From Actinomadura barringtoniae (lineage in GTDB: Bacteria; Actinomycetota; Actinomycetes; Streptosporangiales; Streptosporangiaceae): 64,000 bases of DNA. Under the pieces are notes generated by a model that was given only the letters and a program-made list of their open reading frames with translations, was not told the origin of the DNA and ran no database searches. Each line of letters begins with the position of its first letter. The first letter of the stretch is position 1. This document shows, one piece after another, positions 50,643 through 59,951 of the stretch. The stretch is from contig NZ_JAGEOJ010000019.1 in the NCBI RefSeq assembly GCF_017573505.1, forward strand, positions 62,001 to 126,000. The letters run 5' to 3'. The position numbers and the translations under genes were made by a program.

Positions 50643-51505
50643 CCGACATCATCGCGGGGCTTGCGATCGGGGCCATCTACGCCATGGTGGCGCTCGGCTA
50701 CAACGTGACCTACCTGGCGTCGGGCGTCCTCAACTTCGCGCACGCGAACATGATGGTCGTCGGCATGTACGTGGCCTACTGGGCCTACAGCTCCGGCGGC
50801 CTGCCGACGCCCCTGGTGTTCGGGATCGCCTTCCTGCTCGCCGGATTGGCCGGTCTCGTGGAGGAACGGTTCGCGATCCAGCCGCTCCGCCGGGCCACCG
50901 GAAGCGCCGAGCTGGTGACGATGATCGGGGTCGCGACGGTCATCACCGGGATCGTCGAGCTGAGCTACGGCACCGACGCCCTGCGGGTGCCGTTCTTCGG
51001 ACCCGACCACACCCTCGTCCTGGCCTTCGGCACCCGGACACAGCCGGTCGATCTCATGATCATCGCTGCCGCCGTCCTGCTCGCCGTGCTGCTTCAGCTG
51101 GGGACTCGGCGTACGAGGATCGGCCTCGCCGCGCTCGCGCAGATCGATGACCGGGAAGCGGCACAGCTACGCGGGATCAATGTCGGCGCGCTGTCGATGT
51201 GGGGGTTCGCCTTCGCCTCCGCGGTCGGCGGGCTGCTGGGACCACTGCTGGTGGCCAAGACGTTCGCGGCGCCCTCGCTCGCGCTCGTGCTGGCCGTGAA
51301 GGGATTCGTCGTGCTCGTCCTCGGGGGTGTCGGAAGCCATCGGGGCGTCCTCCTCGCCGCCTTCGCGATCGGGGTCGCCGAAGCACTGGGCGCCCGGTAC
51401 ATCGGGCCGCTCTATCGGGACGTCGTCGTGTTCGCGGTGTTCGCGGTCACCTTGCTGGCCTTCCCGCAAGGCCTGGCGAGGCGGCAGAAGGTGAGGCTGG
51501 TATGA
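50639..51505 (+). CDS. Branched-chain amino-acid-type ABC permease, LivH
   Basis: 288 residues with about eight helices. The LivH opening is clear (LAIGAIYAMVALGYNVTYLASGVLNFAHANMMVVGMYVAYW) along with the conserved R-x-R-x-G-x-x-x-x-A loop (RTRIGLAALAQIDDREAAQLRGINV) and VVLVLGGVGSHRGVLLAAFAIG. It forms the pore with the LivM half of the next protein. The gene overlaps both neighbours by 4 bases. Family members also import aromatic and phenylpropanoid acids, so an aromatic substrate is expected here. Confidence 0.92.
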   Translation: MTDIIAGLAIGAIYAMVALGYNVTYLASGVLNFAHANMMVVGMYVAYWAYSSGGLPTPLVFGIAFLLAGLAGLVEERFAIQPLRRATGSAELVTMIGVATVITGIVELSYGTDALRVPFFGPDHTLVLAFGTRTQPVDLMIIAAAVLLAVLLQLGTRRTRIGLAALAQIDDREAAQLRGINVGALSMWGFAFASAVGGLLGPLLVAKTFAAPSLALVLAVKGFVVLVLGGVGSHRGVLLAAFAIGVAEALGARYIGPLYRDVVVFAVFAVTLLAFPQGLARRQKVRLV

Positions 51506-53370
51506 CGCCGACTGCGACGGCACGCACCGCGCTCGCCGGATGGCCCATCGTCGTCGGCCTGGTCTGCGTGCTGCCCTGGCTGGGCCTGAGCGGCGCGACG
51601 ATCCGGCTGGTGACGCTCATCGCGATCCTCTCGCTCGTCGTCAGCGGGCTGAACCTGACGCTGGGCTACGCCGGTGAACTCGCCCTCGGGCAGGTCCCGC
51701 TCTACGCGGCGGGTGCGTACGCGACCGGCTACATAGCGATCAACGTCGTCAACGACCTGCTCGTCTGCATGCTGGTGGCCGTCGTGCTGGCCGTCGTGCT
51801 GGGAGTGGTCACCGGTCTTCCCGGTCTGCGCCTGGGCGGCTGGGCGCTGGCCATCACCTCCTTCTTCATCGTGTTGCTGATCCCCTCGGTCATCAACATC
51901 TTCGGTGACCGTCTCGGCGGGCTCGAGGGGCTGAACGGGATCCCGGTCCCGGCCGTCCTCGGCGTCGAGCTGGACGGCAACGCCTTCTACGTCGTGGTCA
52001 TCGGAGTCACGGCCTGCTGGTTCGCCGTCTTCCGCAACATCGCCGTCTCCCGGCACGGGGCCTCGTTCCTCGTCCTGAAGCAGAGCCCGGTGCTGGCGAC
52101 CGCCGTCGGCACGTCCACCTTCGCCACCAAGGTCACCGTCTACGCCCTCAGTGCCGCACCGGCCGGCCTGGCCGGCTGCTTCAGCGCCTATCTGGACTCC
52201 TTCCTGTCGCCTTCGACGTTCGGGCTGGAGCTGGCGATCGTCATCCTGGCGGCCTCCATCCTCGGCGGGGCGACGAGCGTTTACGGAGCGATCGTCGGTG
52301 CGGCGATCATGGAGATCGGGCCGCTGCGGATCACGGCGTTCGACAAGTACTCGCTGGTCGCCTACGGCGCCTTCCTGGTCGTCGGGGGGCTCCTTCTCCG
52401 CAACGGGCTCGCCGGTGTCGCCACCAGGATCGGCCGCAGAGCGGCCGTCAGGATCGGCAGCCGGACCGCGCCGGCGGACGCGGCGCCGACCGAGGCGGCC
52501 ACCGTGGACTTTCCGGCCGTGCAGGGGCTGCCGCTCACCGTGGTGGGGGCCACCAAGCGGTTCGGCGGCAACGTGGCCGTCGATGACGTCTCCTTCGAGG
52601 CGGAGCCGGGCCAGATCACGGCGCTCGTCGGCCCCAACGGGTCCGGCAAGACCACGCTGATGAACCTCATTTCGGGCTACTACACGCTCGACGCGGGCAC
52701 GATCAGGCTCGGCGACCAGGTGATCTCCGGCCTTCGCGGCCATCAGGTCGCCCGCCGGGGCGTCGGGCGCACGTTCCAGACACCGCTGATCCCCGAGGGG
52801 CTCTCGGTCCAGGACTCGATCATCACCGGGCGGTTCGCCCGGCATCGGGTCTCGCTCCTGGCGACGGCCCTGAGGTTGCCCCGCCACTGGAGGGCGCTCG
52901 ACGCCGAACGCCGCCTCAGCCGGCGGATCATGCGGACCCTCGGCCTGACGCAGCAGGCCGACACCCGGGCGGCCGACCTCGCGCTCGGCACGCGCCGGAT
53001 GCTCGAGCTGGGCCGGGCGATCGCCGGGGGGAGTTCGGCGGTGCTGCTGGACGAGGTGGCGTCGGGCCTCGACGAGGACGACATCCACGGGCTGGTCCGG
53101 GTGCTGACCGGGATGCGCGATGCCGGCATCACGATCCTCCTGGTGGAACACAACTTCGCCCTCGTCAGGGCGCTCGCGGACCGCATCGTCGTCCTCGCCG
53201 AAGGACGGGTGATCGCCACCGGCGGCCCGGACGAGATCGCGGCCCATCCCGAGGTCCTGCGGATCTACCTCGGCCAGGGCGGCGAGATCACCGGGACCCG
53301 CATCGCGGCCGACCGGCTCGACAGCGCGGTCGACACTGCGCTCGACAACGCGAAGGCGGACCGGGCATGA
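51502..53370 (+). CDS. Fused LivM permease-LivG ATPase
   Basis: 622 residues. Residues 1-310 are a LivM-type permease (SLVVSGLNLTLGYAGELALGQVPLYAAGAYATGY, YLDSFLSPSTFGLELAIVILAASILGGATSVYGAIVG). After a linker, residues about 345-600 are a LivG-type ATPase: Walker A GPNGSGKTT, Q-loop GRTFQTPLIPEGLSV, signature region ALGTRRMLELGRAIAGG and Walker B AVLLDEVASGLDEDD. The ATG at 51502 overlaps the LivH stop. Fusion of permease and ATPase in one chain occurs in some actinobacterial LIV systems but is unusual. Confidence 0.92.
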   Translation: MTPTATARTALAGWPIVVGLVCVLPWLGLSGATIRLVTLIAILSLVVSGLNLTLGYAGELALGQVPLYAAGAYATGYIAINVVNDLLVCMLVAVVLAVVLGVVTGLPGLRLGGWALAITSFFIVLLIPSVINIFGDRLGGLEGLNGIPVPAVLGVELDGNAFYVVVIGVTACWFAVFRNIAVSRHGASFLVLKQSPVLATAVGTSTFATKVTVYALSAAPAGLAGCFSAYLDSFLSPSTFGLELAIVILAASILGGATSVYGAIVGAAIMEIGPLRITAFDKYSLVAYGAFLVVGGLLLRNGLAGVATRIGRRAAVRIGSRTAPADAAPTEAATVDFPAVQGLPLTVVGATKRFGGNVAVDDVSFEAEPGQITALVGPNGSGKTTLMNLISGYYTLDAGTIRLGDQVISGLRGHQVARRGVGRTFQTPLIPEGLSVQDSIITGRFARHRVSLLATALRLPRHWRALDAERRLSRRIMRTLGLTQQADTRAADLALGTRRMLELGRAIAGGSSAVLLDEVASGLDEDDIHGLVRVLTGMRDAGITILLVEHNFALVRALADRIVVLAEGRVIATGGPDEIAAHPEVLRIYLGQGGEITGTRIAADRLDSAVDTALDNAKADRA

Positions 53371-54092
53371 CCACGCTGGACATCAAGGGACTCGCCACCG
53401 GTTACGGTGACCTGCGCGTCGTCAGCGATGCCACGCTGCGCGTCGACAGCGGATCGGTGACCGCGTTGCTCGGGCGCAACGGCGCGGGCAAGACGACCAC
53501 GCTGCGCGCCGTCGCCGGGCTGAACAAGATCAATGCCGGCACCGTCACCCTCGACGACGCCGACCTGTCCCGAACGCCGCCGTACCGCAGGGCGCGGGCG
53601 GGCGTCGGATACGTCCAGGAGGGCAAGCGGGTCTTCGGGTCCCGGACGGTGGAGGAGAACCTCCTGCTCGGCACCTACGCGGGCCGGGACAGGGCGCGCG
53701 GACGCGAGCTCACCGAGGAGATGTACGAGCGCTTCCCGGTGCTCGCCCAGCGCCGGAAGCTGCCGGCCGCACAGCTCAGCGGCGGGCAGCAGCAGATGCT
53801 GGCCATCGCGCAGGCGCTGGTCGCCGCCCCGAGCGTCCTGATGCTCGACGAGCCCTCCGCCGGCCTGGCACCGGCGATCGTCGGCCAGGTGCTCGAGGTG
53901 ATCAACGACCTCCGGGCGCGCGGCCTGGCCGTGCTCCTGGTGGAACAGGCGGTCGACTTCGCCCTCGCGGCGGCGGACCGGGTCGTGGTCCTGAACGTCG
54001 GACGCACCGTCTACTCGGGTCACGCCGATGACCCCGATCTTCGCGACGCGATCCAGCGCGCCTACCTGGCCGAGGAGAGCGAGCCTTCGTGA
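53367..54092 (+). CDS. ABC transporter ATP-binding protein, LivF
   Basis: 241 residues. Walker A GRNGAGKTT (about 37-45), Q-loop VGYVQEGKRVFGSRTVEENL, signature LSGGQQQMLAIAQAL, Walker B SVLMLDEPSAGLAP. VQEGRRVF-type sequence is diagnostic of LivF. It pairs with the LivG half of the upstream fusion. ATGA overlap with the preceding gene. Confidence 0.93.
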   Translation: MTTLDIKGLATGYGDLRVVSDATLRVDSGSVTALLGRNGAGKTTTLRAVAGLNKINAGTVTLDDADLSRTPPYRRARAGVGYVQEGKRVFGSRTVEENLLLGTYAGRDRARGRELTEEMYERFPVLAQRRKLPAAQLSGGQQQMLAIAQALVAAPSVLMLDEPSAGLAPAIVGQVLEVINDLRARGLAVLLVEQAVDFALAAADRVVVLNVGRTVYSGHADDPDLRDAIQRAYLAEESEPS

Positions 54093-54150
54093 CGCGGCCC
54101 GTGCCTGCGCGCAGGCCGGCCACCTGTTCGAAACGAGAGAGGCACACCCG

Positions 54151-55368
54151 ATGAAGTCACCCACCCCAGCGATCGGGCGCCGCCCGGTCGCCGCCACCAT
54201 GCTCGTGGCGGCATCCCTCCTGCCGGTCCTGTCCGCCTGCGGCACCTCCGCGGGAGACGACAAGGAGTTCGACGTCCTGTTCATCGGCGGTATCACCGGT
54301 CCGACGGCCGCGACGGTCAAGGCGACGACCACCGCGTTGGAGGCGGCCGCGCAGTCGGTCAACGACGCGGGCGGGATCAACGGACGCCACATCAAGCTCC
54401 AGCTCAAGAACTCGCAGGGCGACCCCACCCGGGCGGTGAGCCTGCTGCAGGAGTCGTTGTCCGGGTCGGACCAGCCGGACGTGGTGATCCCGAGCGCGTC
54501 GAGCGCCGAGGCGCTCGCGATGGCGCCGCTGCTCACCCGCAAGAAGATCGTGTCGGTGTCGTTCGGGGCCAGCCCGCTGCTGAACGACCCGAAGAAGTAC
54601 CCCTATCACTTCCAGACGACGCCGAACAGCGCCGCCCAGCTCACCGGCCTGCGCGGGCACCTGGAGAAGAAGGGGATCAAGAAGCTGGGCGTCCTGGTCT
54701 CCAAGGACGAGTACGGCAAGGGCCTCGTGCAGGCGATCAAGTCGCAGCTGAGCGGGAGCTCCATCCAGGTGGAGACCTTCGAGTTCGTACCGACCGATGT
54801 CGACCTGTCGGTCTCCTACCGGCGCATGCTCGCCTCCAACCCCGGCTTCGTCTACCTCGACACGACCGGCGAGGCGGCCGTCCGGCTGCTGCAGGCGCGG
54901 GTGCAGGCCGGCGCGACGAACATCCCGACCATCGCCGGCAGCGGAATGTCGCTCACCGCCGGCGGCCCCCACAAGTACGGGTCCGCCGAGGCCAACAAGA
55001 ACCTCGAGATCCTGGTGTTCAAGGTGGAGAAGGCGGTCCCGGAGGGTCAGCAGTCGCCGACGTTCAAGGACTTCTTCCGGCGCTACTCCGGGGGCAAGCC
55101 CGTTAGCACGAGCCTGTCCACGCCGTCGCTGGCATGGGACCAGGTCCGCCTCATCGCCGCGGCGGCCAAGCGCCAGGGCGCGCTTGACGACACTCCCAAG
55201 TCGCTGGTGAAGGCGTTCTACGGATTGCAGATGCCGGAGGGCTACTGGCTCACCGAGAAGCAGTTCTCGTTCACGCCGGACAAGCACACGCCGACTCCCA
55301 CACCCGACGATTTCCCGTTCATCCCCTCGTCTCCTCAGGAGAACGGCCAGTACCAGATCGGCTCGTGA
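54151..55368 (+). CDS. ABC transporter substrate-binding lipoprotein, LIV type
   Basis: 405 residues. Lipoprotein signal with lipobox LSAC (Cys about 30), then a Leu/Ile/Val-binding-protein fold (VLFIGGITGPTAATVKATTTALEAAAQSVNDAGGINGRHIKL; DPTRAVSLLQESL). It is the receptor of the importer. GAGAGAGG precedes ATG 54151, 58 bases after livF. The compound bound is probably the growth substrate degraded by the surrounding enzymes. Confidence 0.9.
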   Translation: MKSPTPAIGRRPVAATMLVAASLLPVLSACGTSAGDDKEFDVLFIGGITGPTAATVKATTTALEAAAQSVNDAGGINGRHIKLQLKNSQGDPTRAVSLLQESLSGSDQPDVVIPSASSAEALAMAPLLTRKKIVSVSFGASPLLNDPKKYPYHFQTTPNSAAQLTGLRGHLEKKGIKKLGVLVSKDEYGKGLVQAIKSQLSGSSIQVETFEFVPTDVDLSVSYRRMLASNPGFVYLDTTGEAAVRLLQARVQAGATNIPTIAGSGMSLTAGGPHKYGSAEANKNLEILVFKVEKAVPEGQQSPTFKDFFRRYSGGKPVSTSLSTPSLAWDQVRLIAAAAKRQGALDDTPKSLVKAFYGLQMPEGYWLTEKQFSFTPDKHTPTPTPDDFPFIPSSPQENGQYQIGS

Positions 55369-55407
55369 CCGGTCGATCGGAGGACTCGATTGGAGGAGGA
55401 GCATCCG

Positions 55408-56268
55408 ATGACGCTCTGGACCGACCTGGCCTCGACCCCGTTCACCCTCTCCCGGATACAGGTGGGGGAGTGGTCGACCCGGGTGCTGGAGGCAGGCACG
55501 GGCACGCCGCTGGTTCTGATGCACGGGACCGGCGGGCATCTGGAGGCGTTCGCGCGCAACGTGCCGGCCCTCGCCGAACACTTCCGGGTGATCGCCTACG
55601 ACTTCCCCGGTCACGGCCGGACGTCCCTGGCGACCGCGGACCTGGAGATCGCCGACTACCTGGAGCACCTCGCCGGGCTGCTGGACGCACTGCGGATCCC
55701 CCGCGCCCATCTGAGCGGCGAGTCGCTCGGCGGCTGGGTCGCGATCAAGTTCGCGGCGGCCCATCCGGAACGGGTCGACGGCCTGGTCCTCAACACCCCC
55801 GGTGGCACCATGGCGACTCCGGAGGTCATGGAGCGCATCAGGTCGCTCAGCCAGGCGGCGGCCGACGAGCCGACCGAGGAGCGCATCCGCACCCGGCTGG
55901 AATGGCTCATGGCCGATCCCGCGTCGGTCACCGACGAACTCGTCGCCGTACGCCGCGGGATCTACACACGGCCGGGGTTCGCCCGATCGATGCGGCACGT
56001 CCTGTGCCTGCAGGATCCGCAGGTCCGGCGGCGCAACATGGTCACCCCTGACGACCTGTCGGCGATCAAGGCGCGGGCGCTGGTGATCTGGACCAGCCAC
56101 GACCCCTCCGGGCCGCCGAGCGCGGGGGTCGAGATGGCCGAGCGCATCCCGCACGGTGAGTTCCGGCTCATCGATGGCGCCGGACATTGGCCGCAGTGGG
56201 AGCGGCGCGCGGAGTTCGACCAGGCCGTTCTGGAGTTCCTGGGGCGACGGCCGGTGAGCGGCCGGTGA
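55408..56268 (+). CDS. mhpC: MhpC-type meta-cleavage product hydrolase (alpha/beta hydrolase)
   Basis: 286 residues. HGTGGHLEAFARNVPALAEHFRVIAYDFPGHGRT (oxyanion hole and strand 4), nucleophile GESLGG (Ser about 105), acid in TSHDPSGP and base GAGHWPQWE. It should hydrolyse the C-C bond of the ring-cleavage product to release 2-hydroxypenta-2,4-dienoate and an acid, the step after MhpB. ATG 55408 follows GGAGGAG. Stop overlaps the hydratase start. Confidence 0.87.
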   Translation: MTLWTDLASTPFTLSRIQVGEWSTRVLEAGTGTPLVLMHGTGGHLEAFARNVPALAEHFRVIAYDFPGHGRTSLATADLEIADYLEHLAGLLDALRIPRAHLSGESLGGWVAIKFAAAHPERVDGLVLNTPGGTMATPEVMERIRSLSQAAADEPTEERIRTRLEWLMADPASVTDELVAVRRGIYTRPGFARSMRHVLCLQDPQVRRRNMVTPDDLSAIKARALVIWTSHDPSGPPSAGVEMAERIPHGEFRLIDGAGHWPQWERRAEFDQAVLEFLGRRPVSGR

Positions 56269-57080
56269 GCGGTGCCGAGGCCGCGGCCGAGACCGCGGCC
56301 GTCCAGGCGGCCGCCGACCGCCTGGACCGTGCCGCGATCGAGCGCGAGGCCTGCGCCCCGGTCGCCGACCTCATCGGTCCTTCGGACGTGGACGCGGCGT
56401 ACGCGGTGCAGTCGGTGCTGACCGATCGCAGGATCGAGCGGGGCGCCCGGATCGTCGGCAAGAAGATCGGCCTGACCTCCGCGGCCGTCCAGCGCCAGGT
56501 GGGGGTCGACCGGCCGGACTTCGGCGTGCTGTTCGACGACATGCGCTACGGCAGCGGCGACGTGGTGCCGATGGAACGGCTGCTGCAGCCCAGAGCCGAG
56601 GCGGAGATCGCCTTCGTGCTCGCCACCGACATCCTCGATCCCGGCCCGGCCGGCGTCCGGGAGGCCATCGGCTCGGCCATCGCGGCGCTGGAGGTCGTCG
56701 ACAGCCGGATCGAGGACTGGCGAATCGGGATCACCGACACGGTCGCCGACAACGCCTCCAGCGGCGTCTTCGTGCTCGGCGACCGCGCGCTGCCGGTCGG
56801 CCGGTTCGCGCCGGTGGAGGTCACGATGCGCATGTTCCGCAACGGCGAGGCGGTGAGCGGCGGAACGGGCCGCGACTGCCTCGGCGACCCGCTCAACGCC
56901 CTGGAATGGCTGGCCCGGACCGCGCTGGACATCGGTGCGCCGCTCCGCCGCGGCGACATCGTGCTGTCCGGTGCCCTGGGCCCGATGGTCCCCGTCCGGG
57001 ACGGGGACCTGATCGAGGCCGAGATCCACCCGCTGGGGCGGGTGGCGGCGACCTTCGAGAGATTCGAGAGAGGAGACTGA
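56265..57080 (+). CDS. mhpD: 2-keto-4-pentenoate hydratase (MhpD)
   Basis: 271 residues. The family pattern is complete: GRKIGLTS-type GKKIGLTSAAVQRQVGVDRPDFGVLFDDM, metal ligands in PRAEAEIAFVL and ALEVVDSRIEDW, and GDIVLSGALGPMVPVRDGD. It hydrates 2-hydroxypenta-2,4-dienoate to 4-hydroxy-2-oxovalerate. GTG 56265 overlaps the hydrolase stop; an extension to 56187 is not needed. The stop is one base from the mhpF start. Confidence 0.92.
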   Translation: MSGAEAAAETAAVQAAADRLDRAAIEREACAPVADLIGPSDVDAAYAVQSVLTDRRIERGARIVGKKIGLTSAAVQRQVGVDRPDFGVLFDDMRYGSGDVVPMERLLQPRAEAEIAFVLATDILDPGPAGVREAIGSAIAALEVVDSRIEDWRIGITDTVADNASSGVFVLGDRALPVGRFAPVEVTMRMFRNGEAVSGGTGRDCLGDPLNALEWLARTALDIGAPLRRGDIVLSGALGPMVPVRDGDLIEAEIHPLGRVAATFERFERGD

Positions 57081-57081
57081 C

Positions 57082-58017
57082 GTGGCACGCCAAGTGGCGA
57101 TCATCGGGTCGGGCAACATCGGCACCGACCTGCTCATCAAGATCCAGCGGGAGTCCGCATCGCTGGAGGCCGTGGCGATGGCCGGCATCGATCCGGCGTC
57201 GGACGGCCTGGCCAGAGCCCGGCGGCTGGGCGTGGCGACCACCGCCGAAGGCGTGCGCGGTCTGATCGCGATGCCCGAGTTCGCGGGCGTCGACATCGTC
57301 CTGGACGCCACCAGCGCCGCGGCGCACATCGCCAACGCGGCGGAACTGCGGCCGTACGGCACACGGCTGATCGACCTGACGCCGGCGGCCCTCGGCCCGT
57401 TCGTCATCCCACCGGTCAACCTCGACGATCACCTGGACGCTCCGAACGTCAACATGGTGACCTGCGGGGGCCAGGCGACGGTGCCCGTCGTGGCGGCCGT
57501 ATCCCGCGTCACCGACGTCGCCTACGCCGAGATAGTCGCCGCGGTGGCCTCCAGGTCGGCCGGGCCGGGGACCCGGGCGAACATCGACGAGTTCACCGAG
57601 ACGACCGCGCACGCGCTGGAGGTGGTCGGCGGCGCGCGCCGCGGCAAGGCCATCATCATCCTCAATCCCGCCGAGCCCCCGCTCATCATGCGGGACACCG
57701 TCCTCTGCCTCATCGGCGACGCCGATCACGACCAGGTCCGCGAGTCCGTCCACCGGATGGTCGCCGACGTCGCCGCCTACGTGCCCGGCTACCGGCTGAA
57801 GCGGGAGGTTCAGTTCAACCGGATCGACCCCGACGAGGTGAGCATCCTGCTGCCCGCCGGCGCTCCACCCGTCGCCTGGAAGGTCACCGTGTTCCTGGAG
57901 GTGGAGGGCGCCGCCCACTACCTGCCTGCGTACGCGGGCAACCTCGACATCATGACCTCGGCCGCCCGGCGTACGGCCGAACGCCTCGCGCTGTCGATGA
58001 AGGAGAACCCCCGATGA
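57082..58017 (+). CDS. mhpF: Acetaldehyde dehydrogenase, acylating (MhpF)
   Basis: 311 residues. NAD motif GSGNIGTDL (about 9-17), catalytic Cys 128 in MVTCGGQAT, and the C-terminal NRIDPDEVSILLPAG segment of BphJ/MhpF/DmpF. It converts acetaldehyde channelled from the aldolase to acetyl-CoA. GTG start after GAGAGGAG. The stop overlaps the aldolase ATG, which is usual for this bifunctional complex. Confidence 0.96.
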   Translation: MARQVAIIGSGNIGTDLLIKIQRESASLEAVAMAGIDPASDGLARARRLGVATTAEGVRGLIAMPEFAGVDIVLDATSAAAHIANAAELRPYGTRLIDLTPAALGPFVIPPVNLDDHLDAPNVNMVTCGGQATVPVVAAVSRVTDVAYAEIVAAVASRSAGPGTRANIDEFTETTAHALEVVGGARRGKAIIILNPAEPPLIMRDTVLCLIGDADHDQVRESVHRMVADVAAYVPGYRLKREVQFNRIDPDEVSILLPAGAPPVAWKVTVFLEVEGAAHYLPAYAGNLDIMTSAARRTAERLALSMKENPR

Positions 58018-59024
58018 GCGGACCCGCGATCTACCTCCAGGACGTCACGCTCCGGGATGGAATGCACGCCATCCGGCACCGCATCTCCCCGGAGCGGGTC
58101 GGCGAGATCGTCGCGGTGCTCGACCGAGAGGGCGTGCCGGCGATCGAGGTGACCCACGGCGACGGGCTGTCCGGGTCGAGCCTGACCTACGGCCCCGGCA
58201 GCCACACCGACTGGGAGTGGATCGAAGCGGCGGTGGCGAGCGCCTCGCAGGCGACCATCACCACCCTGCTGCTGCCCGGCGTGGGCACCATCGCGGACCT
58301 GCGCAGGGCCTACGGGCTCGGCGTGAGGTCCGTCCGCGTGGCGACGCACTGCACCGAGGCCGACGTCGCCGCCCAGCACATCGCCGAGGCCCGCGACCTG
58401 GGCATGGACGTCTCAGGCTTCCTCATGATGAGCCACATGCTGGAACCCGCGCAGCTCGCCGCCCAAGCGAGGCTGATGGACTCCTACGGTGCCCATTGCG
58501 TCTACATCACCGACTCGGGCGGACGGCTGACGACCGAGGACGTTCGCGAGCGCGTTCGTGCCTACCGCGACGTTCTCGACCCGGAAACGCAGATCGGCAT
58601 CCACGCGCACGAGAACCTGTCGCTCTCGGTCGCCAATTCGCTCGCCGCCGTGGAAGAGGGCGCCTACCGTGTCGACGTCTCCCTCGCCGGTCAGGGCGCC
58701 GGTGCCGGCAACTGCCCGATCGAGCCGTTCATCGCCGTCGCCCTCCTGCGCGGCTGGGACGTCGGCTGCGACCTCCTCGAACTCCAGGACGCCGCCGAAG
58801 ACCTGGTACGACCACTCCAGGACCGCCCTGTCCGCGTCGACCGGGAGACGCTGACCCTCGGCTTCGCCGGCGTCTACTCCAGCTTCGTCCGGCACGCCGA
58901 GATGGCGGCCGAGGCCTACGGAGTGGACGCCCGGACCCTCCTGATCGAAGCCGGCAACCGTAAGCTGGTCGGCGGCCAGGAGGACATGCTCGTGGACATC
59001 GCCCTGGAACTGGCGGCGGGGTGA
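58014..59024 (+). CDS. mhpE: 4-hydroxy-2-oxovalerate aldolase (MhpE)
   Basis: 336 residues, DRE-TIM barrel. TLRDGMHAIRH (Arg14, Asp15 and His18 region for metal and catalysis), TDSGG, metal-binding HAHEN (about 198-202), and the C-terminal communication domain. It splits 4-hydroxy-2-oxovalerate to pyruvate and acetaldehyde. Forms a channelling complex with MhpF. Last enzyme gene of the operon. Confidence 0.96.
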   Translation: MSGPAIYLQDVTLRDGMHAIRHRISPERVGEIVAVLDREGVPAIEVTHGDGLSGSSLTYGPGSHTDWEWIEAAVASASQATITTLLLPGVGTIADLRRAYGLGVRSVRVATHCTEADVAAQHIAEARDLGMDVSGFLMMSHMLEPAQLAAQARLMDSYGAHCVYITDSGGRLTTEDVRERVRAYRDVLDPETQIGIHAHENLSLSVANSLAAVEEGAYRVDVSLAGQGAGAGNCPIEPFIAVALLRGWDVGCDLLELQDAAEDLVRPLQDRPVRVDRETLTLGFAGVYSSFVRHAEMAAEAYGVDARTLLIEAGNRKLVGGQEDMLVDIALELAAG

Positions 59025-59126
59025 CCGAAGCGGCGAACCGTGTCACCTGTGCCGTGCGCTGGTCACCTGGCGTGGGCCGGTGGGCCAGTGGGCCAGTGGG
59101 CCGAACGGGACGTGTTGAGGAGGCGC

Positions 59127-59849
59127 ATGGCTGAGAAGAACGCGGGTGCGGGGGCGCAGGCGGGCAGCCAGACGCTGGCCCGCGGTTTGACGGCTCTGAT
59201 GACCATTGTCGAGTCCCCGGACGGCATGTCCGGGCAGGATCTCGCCGACCGCCTCGCCGTCCACCGCACCATCGCCTACAGGCTGCTGCAGACGCTGACG
59301 TCCTTCGGCCTGGTCGCTCACGGCGCCGACGGCCTGTACCGGCCGGGGGCCAGGCTCGCGATGCTGGCCGACTCGTATCTGCCGGCGTTGCGCGAGGCCT
59401 CGCTGCCGATCATGAAGGAGGTCGCCGACGAGCTGGGGTGCACGGTGTCGCTTTTCGTCGCCGCGCGCTCCGAGGCCGTGTCGATCGCGCTGGTGGAGCC
59501 GACGACGGTGTCCTGGCACCTGCGGTTCAAGGTGGGAATGCGCACGCCGATCGACCGCGGCGCGGCCGGCTACGCGCTGCTGGCGGCGGGGGAGCAGCTG
59601 CCGGGCGAGCCCGCTGCGGTGACCCGAGCCCGCGAGTGCGGCTTCGCCGCCAGCCACGGCGAGGTGGAACAGGGCGCGTACGCGGTCGCCGCGGCGATTC
59701 CGCAGGCGCGGCCCCGCGCCTGCCTGAATCTCATCACCTACCGCGAGGACCAGGCCAAGGCGGCCGAGAAGCACATCGGGGCGGCGGCCGCGCGTCTCGG
59801 CCAGGTACTGCATGTCGCGCGTTCGGCCGATGGGGCGGACGCGCAGTAG
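59127..59849 (+). CDS. Second IclR-family regulator of the cluster
   Basis: 240 residues from ATG 59127 (GAGGAGG upstream). HTH: SQTLARGLTALMTIVESPDGMSGQDLADRLAVHRTIAYRLLQTL; effector domain with KVGMRTPIDRGAAGYALLAAG. It is a paralogue of the IclR protein at 46.3 kb; both open with GSQTLARGL and share the KVGMRTPIDRGAAGYALL block. It follows the aldolase by 102 bases and could be read from the same operon or its own promoter. The upstream gap has GTGGGCCA tandem repeats (about 59069-59100). Confidence 0.9.
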   Translation: MAEKNAGAGAQAGSQTLARGLTALMTIVESPDGMSGQDLADRLAVHRTIAYRLLQTLTSFGLVAHGADGLYRPGARLAMLADSYLPALREASLPIMKEVADELGCTVSLFVAARSEAVSIALVEPTTVSWHLRFKVGMRTPIDRGAAGYALLAAGEQLPGEPAAVTRARECGFAASHGEVEQGAYAVAAAIPQARPRACLNLITYREDQAKAAEKHIGAAAARLGQVLHVARSADGADAQ

Positions 59850-59905
59850 CCGTTCTGCCGAGAACGTTCAGGGTTCGGCACTGGTCGATCCATATTCGTA
59901 CGGCA

Positions 59906-59939
59906 GCGCCCGGCCACGGCATCGCAGGTGGCCGGGCGC
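59906..59939. terminator. 12-bp stem-loop between convergent iclR and monooxygenase
   Basis: GCGCCCGGCCAC (59906-59917) and GTGGCCGGGCGC (59928-59939) form a perfect 12-bp stem with a 10-base loop, between two convergent stops (59849 and 59952). Confidence 0.7.
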
Positions 59940-59951
59940 GTCGGACCTGGC

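Noticed and set aside
59069..59104. GTGGGCCA-like tandem repeats before the second iclR gene
   Set aside because: Only about three imperfect copies in GC-rich DNA; no dyad symmetry and no match to the IclR boxes, so not called an operator.
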